Of a DNA stretch of 64,000 nucleotides, positions 1-6,560 are shown piece by piece. The notes under the pieces are model-generated. The model saw only the letters and a program-made list of their open reading frames with translations, searched no databases and was not told where the DNA came from. The position numbers and the translations under genes were made by a program. The stretch comes from Nostoc sp. FACHB-280 (lineage in GTDB: Bacteria; Cyanobacteriota; Cyanobacteriia; Cyanobacteriales; Nostocaceae): contig NZ_JACJSD010000026.1 in NCBI RefSeq assembly GCF_014697615.1, positions 29,667 through 93,666 on the forward strand, in the 5' to 3' direction. How positions within the stretch are numbered: position 1 is the first letter of the stretch; each line of letters begins with the position of its first letter.

Positions 1-308
1 CAAAGCACTGGTTTGATTCTCAAGGTAGCAAAGCAGTGTTAATTGGTCGTCTTGTACCGGGAATCCGTACATTGATTTCCGTGCCAGCAGGCATTAGTGA
101 CATGCCTCTGCTACCATTTTTATTTTATACAACCTTGGGTAGTGCTGCCTGGGTAGGTTTGTTAACATACTCAGGGTATATTTTGGGTAGCCAGTATGAA
201 CTTGTGGACAAGTACCTTGCCCCAGTATCAAAAATTGTGCTTGGGACTTTGGTTTTGGCATTTGTGGTCTGGATACTCAAGCGTAGGCAGAAACGGACTA
301 GACACTAA
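1..308 (+). CDS. DedA-family membrane protein, C-terminal part (5' end outside window)
   Basis: The reading frame is open from the first bases of the window and ends at TAA 306-308. The visible part begins KHWFDSQGSKAV, followed by a GR(L)VPGIRTLIS motif and the PAGI segment, which are typical of the conserved DedA/SNARE-associated core. Two hydrophobic segments follow, then a basic tail ending KRRQKRTRH. DedA proteins are inner-membrane proteins linked to undecaprenyl-phosphate or phospholipid flipping and membrane homeostasis; that role comes from the family. A GTG at 36 lies inside the conserved core, so it is not the real start. A terminator hairpin follows at 405-432. Confidence 0.85.
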   Translation, partial: KHWFDSQGSKAVLIGRLVPGIRTLISVPAGISDMPLLPFLFYTTLGSAAWVGLLTYSGYILGSQYELVDKYLAPVSKIVLGTLVLAFVVWILKRRQKRTRH

Positions 309-404
309 AATACACCACCCTGATTTAAAGTTTATTTAAAGTTGGGGGGTTACATCTGGTAAAAATTCGCCTACACTATGCCAAATAATGCTGAAGAAAG
401 CGAT

Positions 405-432
405 CGCCTAACTCAGCATTAGGCGTATTTTT
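405..432 (+). terminator. Rho-independent terminator after the DedA gene
   Basis: CGCCTAA (405-411) pairs with TTAGGCG (419-425) around a 7-nt loop, followed by TATTTTT. It lies about 100 bases after the DedA stop and about 100 bases before the actin-like gene. This separates the two transcription units. Confidence 0.6.
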
Positions 433-532
433 AGCTACACTTGACGAAACCTAGAATTTTTGGTATCTCGCATGTTTGTATGTAAGATGAGCAAGTTAAA
501 TTTTGACAGTTAAGAAAGGACTAGGAGCTTTC

Positions 533-1681
533 ATGACAGACCAACCTTCCGCCGCTACCCCAATGAATGCTGCTGCTATCCCTCTCAACCGGGTTTCAGC
601 ATCTACCCCCATTAATACTGCTACCCCCGTTAAAACAAATGGCAGTTCTGGCAAAGCCATTCTCAGTGTGGACTTAGGCAGAACATCAACCAAGACTTGT
701 GTCAGCCGCGAACCCGGTAATGTGGTTTTCATCCCCGCCAATGTCAAACAAATGTCAATGGAAGAAGTCCGGGGAGGTATTTTTGAAGCCCGTGCTACTG
801 ATCCTTTAATGGATTTGTGGCTGGAATATCAAGGTAGTGGCTATGCTGTCGGTCAACTAGCCGCAGATTTTGGCGCAAATCTTGGAGTTGGTAAATCTAA
901 GGTAGAAGACGCACTGGCTAAAGTTTTGGCTTGTGCTGGCTACTTCAAGCTAAAAGACGAAATTTCCATCGTGCTGGGTCTACCCTTCCTCTCTCTAGAG
1001 CAGTTTGAAAAAGAAAAAGCCCAGATCATCAGTCAGCTGACTGGCCCTCACGTCATGAATTTTAGAGGCGAAAGCGTCTCCCTCAACATTAATAAAGTTT
1101 GGGTAATGCCTGAAGGTTATGGCAGCCTACTTTGGTGTGAAGCTCAACCCAAAAAAGGTGCAGCCAGCCCCGACTTTACCAAAGTATCAGCCGCTATTGT
1201 CGATATTGGACATCAAACCATCGATTTGTTGATGGTAGATAACTTCCGCTTCGCTCGTGGTGCTTCTAAGAGTGAAGATTTCGGGATGAGCAAGTTCTAC
1301 GAAATGGTAGCGAAAGAAATTGAAGGCGCAGACAGTCAATCTCTAGCTTTGATTTCTGCGGTGAACAAACCCAGAGGAGAACGTTTCTATCGTCCCAAAG
1401 GCTCTAGCAAGCCTGCTAACCTGGATGATTTTCTCCCCAACTTGATTGAGATGTTTTCTCGTGATATTTGCAGCCGTGTCCTTGCTTGGCTACCTGAGCG
1501 TGTGACTGATGTGATTATCACAGGCGGCGGCGGCGAATTCTTCTGGGAAGATGTGCAACGTCTGTTAAAAGATGCTCAAATCAACGCCCATCTGGCTGCA
1601 CCATCTCGCCAAGCTAACGCCTTGGGGCAGTATATTTATGGAGAGGCGCAATTATCCGCCGTTCGCGCTGCTAGGTCTTAA
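533..1681 (+). CDS. ParM/StbA-family actin-like ATPase (CorM-like)
   Basis: A 382-aa actin-fold ATPase. About 40 N-terminal residues are Ser/Thr/Pro/Ala rich and probably disordered. Phosphate-1 loop: SVDLGRTSTK (45-54, Asp47). Phosphate-2 loop: AIVDIGHQTID (221-231, Asp224). Adenosine loop: DVIITGGGGEF (326-336). The ATG at 533 is chosen over an upstream in-frame TTG (503) because AGGAG (523-527) sits 5 bases before it. The stop lies 5 bases before the start of a coiled-coil ParR-like partner, so the two look like one operon. ParM proteins polymerise with ATP and normally push plasmids apart. On a chromosome another cytoskeletal job is plausible: I recall a ParM relative renamed CorM in Anabaena that controls cell shape, but could not check this here. 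Confidence 0.85.
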   Translation: MTDQPSAATPMNAAAIPLNRVSASTPINTATPVKTNGSSGKAILSVDLGRTSTKTCVSREPGNVVFIPANVKQMSMEEVRGGIFEARATDPLMDLWLEYQGSGYAVGQLAADFGANLGVGKSKVEDALAKVLACAGYFKLKDEISIVLGLPFLSLEQFEKEKAQIISQLTGPHVMNFRGESVSLNINKVWVMPEGYGSLLWCEAQPKKGAASPDFTKVSAAIVDIGHQTIDLLMVDNFRFARGASKSEDFGMSKFYEMVAKEIEGADSQSLALISAVNKPRGERFYRPKGSSKPANLDDFLPNLIEMFSRDICSRVLAWLPERVTDVIITGGGGEFFWEDVQRLLKDAQINAHLAAPSRQANALGQYIYGEAQLSAVRAARS

Positions 1682-1686
1682 AGCCA

Positions 1687-2205
1687 ATGTTCCAATGGTC
1701 AAAAAAAGTAGTTAAATCGGTGACGTTCAACCCAGAAGTTGCAGACGAAAGCTTGTTGTCGCTGGTGGAAAGCCATTTAGAGCCTCAACCAGACAAGACT
1801 TTTAGCGACCTCTGTAAAGAAGCCCTATGGCAATTTTTATGTGTCCCAGAAGCTGTCAAACCTGCTTCCAAACCAATAGCCGCAGAGTCGGTTGAACAGA
1901 AAATCGATGAACTGCAACGCCAAGTGGCTGACCTAGAGGAACGTTTTTTCGCTAAAGAATCGAATCGTTTGGAGGCGATGGAACGCCATATTGTGCAACT
2001 CACGCAACAAATGGCGCATCTAGCAATTTTGGTGACAGAGAGACCACAGATTATTCACCATCAGCCTCCAACTTCACCAGCGCCAGCGCCTGTAGTGTCA
2101 ACAGTCCCCACAATGGAAATGGTTAACACTACCTACGCTGCTACACCTTCTGAAGATGTTGACCCTGTGATTAGTCGTCTCAGTCAATTTCTGGATGATT
2201 TTTAA
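1687..2205 (+). CDS. ParR-like coiled-coil partner of the actin-like ATPase (CorR-like)
   Basis: 172 aa, 5 bases after the ParM-like gene. Residues 1-12 (MFQWSKKVVKSV) mix aromatic, aliphatic and lysine residues in an amphipathic pattern. Residues 10-52 have a ribbon-helix-helix-like layout: a short strand (KSVTFNP), then helices around DESLLSLVESHL and TFSDLCKEALWQFL. A coiled coil covers about 68-117. A Pro-rich linker follows (HHQPPTSPAPAP), and the protein ends in a short tail, DPVISRLSQFLDDF. ParR adaptors bind with their N-terminal RHH domain and grip the ParM filament end with a C-terminal helix. The layout fits, but sequence identity to ParR is not visible by eye. Whether it binds DNA or membrane is open. 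Confidence 0.6.
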   Translation: MFQWSKKVVKSVTFNPEVADESLLSLVESHLEPQPDKTFSDLCKEALWQFLCVPEAVKPASKPIAAESVEQKIDELQRQVADLEERFFAKESNRLEAMERHIVQLTQQMAHLAILVTERPQIIHHQPPTSPAPAPVVSTVPTMEMVNTTYAATPSEDVDPVISRLSQFLDDF

Positions 2206-2242
2206 GAGACGGTTTGGATTGTGAGTATTTTTATTTTTAAGA

Positions 2243-2283
2243 AATCCTTAATAGTCTGCACTATTAAGGATTATTAATTTTTA
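2243..2283 (+). terminator. Strong intrinsic terminator of the ParM/ParR-like operon
   Basis: A perfect 13-bp stem, AATCCTTAATAGT (2243-2255) with ACTATTAAGGATT (2260-2272), closes a 4-nt loop CTGC. A T-rich run (ATTAATTTTTA) follows. It begins 37 bases after the stop of the ParR-like gene. Confidence 0.8.
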
Positions 2284-2309
2284 TCATGATTAGATTTACC
2301 CAGGTTTCC

Positions 2310-2342
2310 AGATCCCCGATTTTTTGAAAAAGTCGGGAATCT
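2310..2342. repeat. Hairpin-forming dispersed repeat, copy 1
   Basis: An imperfect palindrome: AGATCCCCGATTTTTT faces AAAAAGTCGGGAATCT. It is the same element as the perfect copy at 42227-42259, which reads AGATCCCCGACTTCT / AGAAGTCGGGGATCT. Both copies lie between genes. Confidence 0.7.
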
Positions 2343-2359
2343 AAGTCTAAATCATAAAT

Positions 2360-2512
2360 CTAGGGCGATCTCTCCAAATCATCCTCTTCTTGTTTAAGTA
2401 ATTCCCACATCAGGAAGGCAAACTCAATCACAATACCTGAACCGGGAATGAACCAGTCAGCAATTAGGGGAATCAGAAAAAATGCGATCGCCATCAGCTT
2501 TTTAGCTTTCAT
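2360..2512 (-). CDS. Small membrane protein, 50 aa
   Basis: An uninterrupted minus-strand frame from ATG (2510-2512) to TAG. It starts MKAKKLMAIAFFLIPLIAD, continues with a second hydrophobic stretch (GSGIVIEFAFLMWELL) and ends in a charged tail KQEEDDLERSP. The pattern is a basic start, one or two membrane segments and an acidic cytoplasmic end. A GAGG lies 9-12 bases before the ATG. It faces the ParM/ParR-like operon and lies divergent to the STAND gene. I do not recognise the family. The clean hydrophobic pattern suggests a real gene, but no function can be given. Confidence 0.5.
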   Translation of the reverse strand: MKAKKLMAIAFFLIPLIADWFIPGSGIVIEFAFLMWELLKQEEDDLERSP

Positions 2513-2682
2513 TTACTTTGCCTCAAACGCTGAAGCAACGGTAAATTTGGGGTAGTGCGAGGAAGCAAAAGGTGCTGTCTGTGGGCGGTGATGCGTGAAT
2601 TTGCTGAGATTTGAGTTTGGGGATGCTAGATTAGGTTTGGGGAATCCCGAAACTTTGTCGCAAAATTGGGCAAGAATAACCT

Positions 2683-5322
2683 ATGGCGCGTGTTAGCTAT
2701 GGTGATGAAGTCGAAGCGCGGGTAAGGAAACTTTTAGAAAGATTTTTGGCTTATGCCAATGATGAGTTAGAAGACGGTGAACTTTATAAAATTGCTCTCA
2801 ATTGGGAAACGCCGCAGCAAGTAATAGTGAGAACACAGCTAAGAGTGCTGGCGGAACTCGGCGGTTTAACTAAAGAAGAAGTCAGGGAAGCATTAAGACG
2901 ACTCGAAGATTTTGTAGAAATTCTCGAAGATTTGCGCGAACACAAGCGAGGTTCGGAAGATTGGCACTTTCGGCTGAAACTTTGGTATGACAAAAGCGAC
3001 AAAGACGGGAATTTGCAGAAATTTGATGCAGAATGGCAACGCCGACGAGACAAATTACCAGGCGTGCAGCGTGAGAAGGGTAAAAAAACTCAACCCGCGC
3101 CTACCCGTTACGAAAATCTTCCCTTCAGTGGCGTGGTGGAATTTGTCGGACGAGAAAGGGAATTGCAAAACCTCCATCGTTTGTTGCGGGATAATCAACA
3201 GGTAGCCATTGCGGCGATCGCGGGGATGGGTGGAGTTGGGAAAACAGAGTTAGCTTTGCAATATGCCAATTCTCACCGCGTTACTTATCAAGGTGGAATT
3301 TGCTGGTTGTCTGCATTACAGGATGTGGGAGTGCAACTGGTGGATTTTGCTCGTAATAAGCTGCTATTGAACATCCCAGATGATTTAGATTTAGTTGCGA
3401 GAGTGCAATACTGTCTCACAAAATGGCATGAGGGTGAGGTTTTACTGGTAATTGATAACGTCACTAATTATCGAGAAGAAGTTAGATGTTATTTGGAGTC
3501 TGTTCCTTCGCGGTTTAAGCAGTTAATTACCACGCGGGAAAAATTACAGCCGCCGATAGTGCGATTAAATTTAGATGTGCTGACACCACTAGCGGCGATG
3601 CAGTTATTAAAATCCATAGTTGGAAGGGAAAGACTGCGACGTGAGGCGTTAGTTGCGAGAAAGCTTTGTAAGTGGTTGGGATATTTGCCACTGGGTTTGG
3701 AATTAGTCGGGCGTTATTTGTTAGGGGATGAGGAATTATCCCTAGCGGATATGCTGCAAGACTTGGAAAAAGAGCGTTTGAAGAATCCGGCTTTAGATGA
3801 AGCTCAACCGGAAATGACTGCTAAGTTGGGTGTTGCTGCTGCGTTTGAGTTGAGTTGGCGACGGTTGCGAGAAAATGCTCAACGTTTAGGCTGTGTTTTG
3901 AGTTTATTTGCTTTAGCTCCGATTCCTTGGGAGTTGGTGGAGGGGATAACCATAAATAATGAAGCTCAAGATTGGAAAAAAGCCAGACGTGAGTTGTTGC
4001 AGTTACATCTAGTTCAGCATAAAGATGAGGGAATTTATCAACTGCATCCTCTGTTGCGGGAGTTTTTTCAAGATAAGCTTGAAGGTTTAGAGCAGAAAGA
4101 TGAATTTAGGCGATCGTTTTGCGGTGTAATGGTAGGGGTTGCTAAAGATATTCCTGAATATCCTACGCTTGAGCAAATTAAAAATGTTGCTCCGAAAATA
4201 CCCCATTTAAATGAAGTAGCAAATAATCTCATTCAATATGTAAGTGATGATGATTTAATTTCGCCTTTCATCGGCAATGCTCGATTTTACGATGGTCAAG
4301 GATTATATACTCAGGCTGAACCTTGGTATAAGCAGTGTCTAGAAACCACTAGAAAATGCTTAGGCGAAGAACATTCCTATGTCGCACTTAGCCTCAACAA
4401 TCTCGGAGAATTCTACCGTTCCCAAGGCAGATACAGCGAAGCCGAACCTTTGTGCAACCAAGCTTTGGCACTGAGGCGCAAACTCCTGGGAGAAGAACAT
4501 CCCGATGTCGCACAAAGCCTCAGTAACTTAGCATTACTCTACAAAACCCAAGGCAGATACAGCGAAGCCGAACCCTTGTACATCCAAGCTTTGGCACTGT
4601 GGCGCAAACTCCTGGGAGCAGAACATCCCTCTGTCGCCACTAGCCTCAGTAACTTAGCATTACTCTACAAAACCCAAGGCAGATACAGCGAAGCTGAACC
4701 CATTTTTATCTTAGCTTTGGCACTAAAGCGCAAGCTGCTGGGAGCAAAACATCCCAATGTTGCACTTAGCCTCAACCACCTAGCTGAACTCTACGACTCC
4801 CAAGGCAGATACAACGAAGCTGAACTCTTGTATCTTCAAGCTTTAGAACTCACTCGTAACCTTTTAGGAGAGGAACATCCAGACTTTGCACTTAGCCTCA
4901 ACAATTTAGCAGCACTCTACTACTCTCAAAGCAGATACAACGAAGCTGAACTTCTTCATATTCAAGCTTTAGCACTCAGGCGTAAGTTATTTGGAGAAGA
5001 TCATCCCAATATCTCACAAAGCCTTAACAACCTAGCGGCAGCCTACAACCGCCAAGAGAAATATAGTGAAGCTGAATCTCTATATATCCAAGCTTTGGCA
5101 CTCACGCGCAGGCTGTTGGGAGAAGAACACCCAGATGTTGCCATTAACCTCAACAACCTCGCATCGCTCTACCATTCCCAAGGCAGATACAGCGAAGCCG
5201 AGCCTTTTTACATTCAAGCTTTAGATATTTTTGAGCAACGATTAGGGGTAAATCATCCTCATACTGTTACTTGTCGTAAAAATTTAGCATATTTGCGCGC
5301 CTCTTTGAAATCAAAAGAGTAA
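2683..5322 (+). CDS. STAND NTPase: N-terminal helical domain, NB-ARC, kinesin-light-chain-type TPRs
   Basis: 879 aa. Residues 1-130 form a charged helical domain I do not recognise, in the place where cyanobacterial STAND proteins carry an effector or adaptor. NB-ARC: P-loop GMGGVGKT (181-188), Walker B VLLVIDN (253-259), sensor LITTRE (281-286), a GLPL-like LGYLPLGLEL (332-341) and a winged-helix HPLLREFF. From about residue 540 to the end run roughly eight 42-residue TPRs of the form RYSEAEPLYIQALALRRKLLG with SLNNLA. STAND proteins are signalling ATPases; many bacterial members sense phage or stress and then activate an effector. No separate effector gene sits beside it, so residues 1-130 are the only effector candidate. 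Function is inferred from architecture. Confidence 0.85.
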   Translation: MARVSYGDEVEARVRKLLERFLAYANDELEDGELYKIALNWETPQQVIVRTQLRVLAELGGLTKEEVREALRRLEDFVEILEDLREHKRGSEDWHFRLKLWYDKSDKDGNLQKFDAEWQRRRDKLPGVQREKGKKTQPAPTRYENLPFSGVVEFVGRERELQNLHRLLRDNQQVAIAAIAGMGGVGKTELALQYANSHRVTYQGGICWLSALQDVGVQLVDFARNKLLLNIPDDLDLVARVQYCLTKWHEGEVLLVIDNVTNYREEVRCYLESVPSRFKQLITTREKLQPPIVRLNLDVLTPLAAMQLLKSIVGRERLRREALVARKLCKWLGYLPLGLELVGRYLLGDEELSLADMLQDLEKERLKNPALDEAQPEMTAKLGVAAAFELSWRRLRENAQRLGCVLSLFALAPIPWELVEGITINNEAQDWKKARRELLQLHLVQHKDEGIYQLHPLLREFFQDKLEGLEQKDEFRRSFCGVMVGVAKDIPEYPTLEQIKNVAPKIPHLNEVANNLIQYVSDDDLISPFIGNARFYDGQGLYTQAEPWYKQCLETTRKCLGEEHSYVALSLNNLGEFYRSQGRYSEAEPLCNQALALRRKLLGEEHPDVAQSLSNLALLYKTQGRYSEAEPLYIQALALWRKLLGAEHPSVATSLSNLALLYKTQGRYSEAEPIFILALALKRKLLGAKHPNVALSLNHLAELYDSQGRYNEAELLYLQALELTRNLLGEEHPDFALSLNNLAALYYSQSRYNEAELLHIQALALRRKLFGEDHPNISQSLNNLAAAYNRQEKYSEAESLYIQALALTRRLLGEEHPDVAINLNNLASLYHSQGRYSEAEPFYIQALDIFEQRLGVNHPHTVTCRKNLAYLRASLKSKE
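4303..5290 (+). repeat. 126-bp coding repeats (TPR array)
   Basis: Inside the STAND gene, blocks such as GGCAGATACAGCGAAGC and CAAGCTTTGGCACT recur every 126 bases (42 codons), about eight times. Neighbouring units around 4430-4700 are close to identical at DNA level, while the last units are more diverged. This points to recent unit duplication or gene conversion in the sensor array. Confidence 0.75.
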
Positions 5323-5412
5323 TTTTGAGTCTCAGATCATAATTTTATCTCACGCAAAGGCGCAAAGTCGCAAAGGAAAGCGCAAGGGTGTTGTTTTAAA
5401 TGAGAATGTTCT

Positions 5413-5559
5413 TGTTTTGAAGTCGGAGTTTCGTGTTCTGAACTCGGAGTTTCGTGTTCTGAAGTCGAAGTTTCGTGTTCTGAAGTCGAAGTTTCATGCT
5501 CTGAACTCGGAGTTTCGTGTTCCGAAGTCGAATGATGGTGTTCGGAAGGCGATCGCTCC
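5413..5559. repeat. 21-bp tandem repeat, about 6-7 copies
   Basis: The unit TGTTCTGAAGTCGAAGTTTCG and close variants (AACTCGGAG for AAGTCGAAG) follow one another from 5413 to about 5538. A degenerate last unit runs into a HIP1 site. The period is a multiple of three, so several frames stay open, but no good start codon precedes it and no product is called. It lies between the STAND gene and the DUF433/DUF5615 pair. Confidence 0.85.
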
Positions 5560-5589
5560 TGTTCAAAGTGTAAAATTAGAGGCGATCGC

Positions 5590-5949
5590 TTAAAATGGAA
5601 TCCACTCTAACTGATCTATCCATTCTTCAGCTTCCGTTGTTTCCCAAATTAGCAAAAGTTCTTGTGCTAACTGCCCTATTGGTATTCTAGGACGCACCCA
5701 ACATAATCCCCAAATATGCCCACCTTCTGCCCAATGTTCTTCTAGGTGAGATGGCATACTAGTACGGTTATCTGTTATTAACAGTCGTTGAGATAATTCT
5801 AAATAATGCAACACATCGGGGTCTAAAGTTCCAAATGGTGGCGCATTACTTTCACCCACACGCACAATATCTATGGCTGGGTTAAGGCGAAGGATAGCTA
5901 CTTTCAGACGTGGCGATAAATTTTCATCAAGTAAAAAACGCACCTTCAC
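5590..5949 (-). CDS. DUF5615 PIN-like toxin
   Basis: 119 aa. It starts MKVRFLLDENLSPRL, with the acidic pair D8/E9 of the PIN-like fold. LLITDNRTS adds a second conserved Asp in mid-protein, and the end is Trp/Glu rich. Proteins of this family are usually the RNase-like toxin of a type II pair whose antitoxin carries DUF433. Its start overlaps the stop of the upstream DUF433 gene by 4 bases, so the genes are translationally coupled. Toxicity is inferred from the family and gene pairing. Confidence 0.8.
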   Translation of the reverse strand: MKVRFLLDENLSPRLKVAILRLNPAIDIVRVGESNAPPFGTLDPDVLHYLELSQRLLITDNRTSMPSHLEEHWAEGGHIWGLCWVRPRIPIGQLAQELLLIWETTEAEEWIDQLEWIPF

Positions 5950-6278
5950 GAAGCACTTACCTTTTGATTTCGTCTATAAGTTTTTAAAGTTCTAAGGCGT
6001 TGTGCTAAGGGTGAAGGATTAACCAGAGATTCTTGGTAACGTTGTTCACGCCATTTTGCCAGCCGTGACAAATAAGTATCGATTTGAGAGCGATTGTGTA
6101 GGTAGTAAGTAATAGTCGCGTGGATTTGCTCTAAACTTAGAGAAGGCAAATTAGTAATAATCTCTTCCGGTGTATATCCTTCCAAGTAATATTCAAGGAC
6201 ATTATCAATACCAATACGGTGTCCTTTCAGGCGAATATCATCGGATGAGAGAAAGTCAAAATAATCTTCTAGTTGCAT
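5946..6278 (-). CDS. DUF433 antitoxin
   Basis: 110 aa, first gene of the minus-strand pair. The region around residues 18-60 matches the DUF433 pattern: RLKGHRIGIDNVLEYYLEGYTPEEI, then LPSLSLEQIHATITYYL. This is a winged-helix-like DNA-binding fold found in antitoxins. The C-terminal third is basic (LRTLKTYRRNQK) and probably wraps the toxin. The gene begins MQLEDYFDFLSSDD. An HIP1 site follows the start upstream; no operator could be picked out. Confidence 0.8.
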   Translation of the reverse strand: MQLEDYFDFLSSDDIRLKGHRIGIDNVLEYYLEGYTPEEIITNLPSLSLEQIHATITYYLHNRSQIDTYLSRLAKWREQRYQESLVNPSPLAQRLRTLKTYRRNQKVSAS

Positions 6279-6560
6279 GAATTTTGAATCGTGATTTTAT
6301 TAGTGCGATCGCTTTACTTAAATTGTAGAATGATTTGCATAGATGCGAAGTTGCTTGTTGTTAGCGATCGCCTTTGAGAATTGAGATATAAAGAGTGCAT
6401 TCGGCTTTACCGTTGCAAAAAGATTGCTGGCTTTGAGAGAAATAATATTGGTTGAAGAACCGAAACCCCAAACTCCCTACACAATTTTAGAGAGCTACTT
6501 TTTTTACTCGATTTACTGAACAAGTGCTAAAATCCTCAGATGGACAGTTAGGATATCCCA

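Noticed and set aside
503..532. Longer TTG start for the ParM-like gene
   Set aside because: The ATG at 533 has AGGAG 5 bases before it; the TTG has no ribosome site.
5323..5580. CRISPR array
   Set aside because: The 21-bp units are directly tandem with no spacers, so it is a simple tandem repeat.
5417..5593. 58-codon frame through the 21-bp repeat, starting at TTG
   Set aside because: Open only because the repeat is a multiple of three; no supported start or ribosome site.
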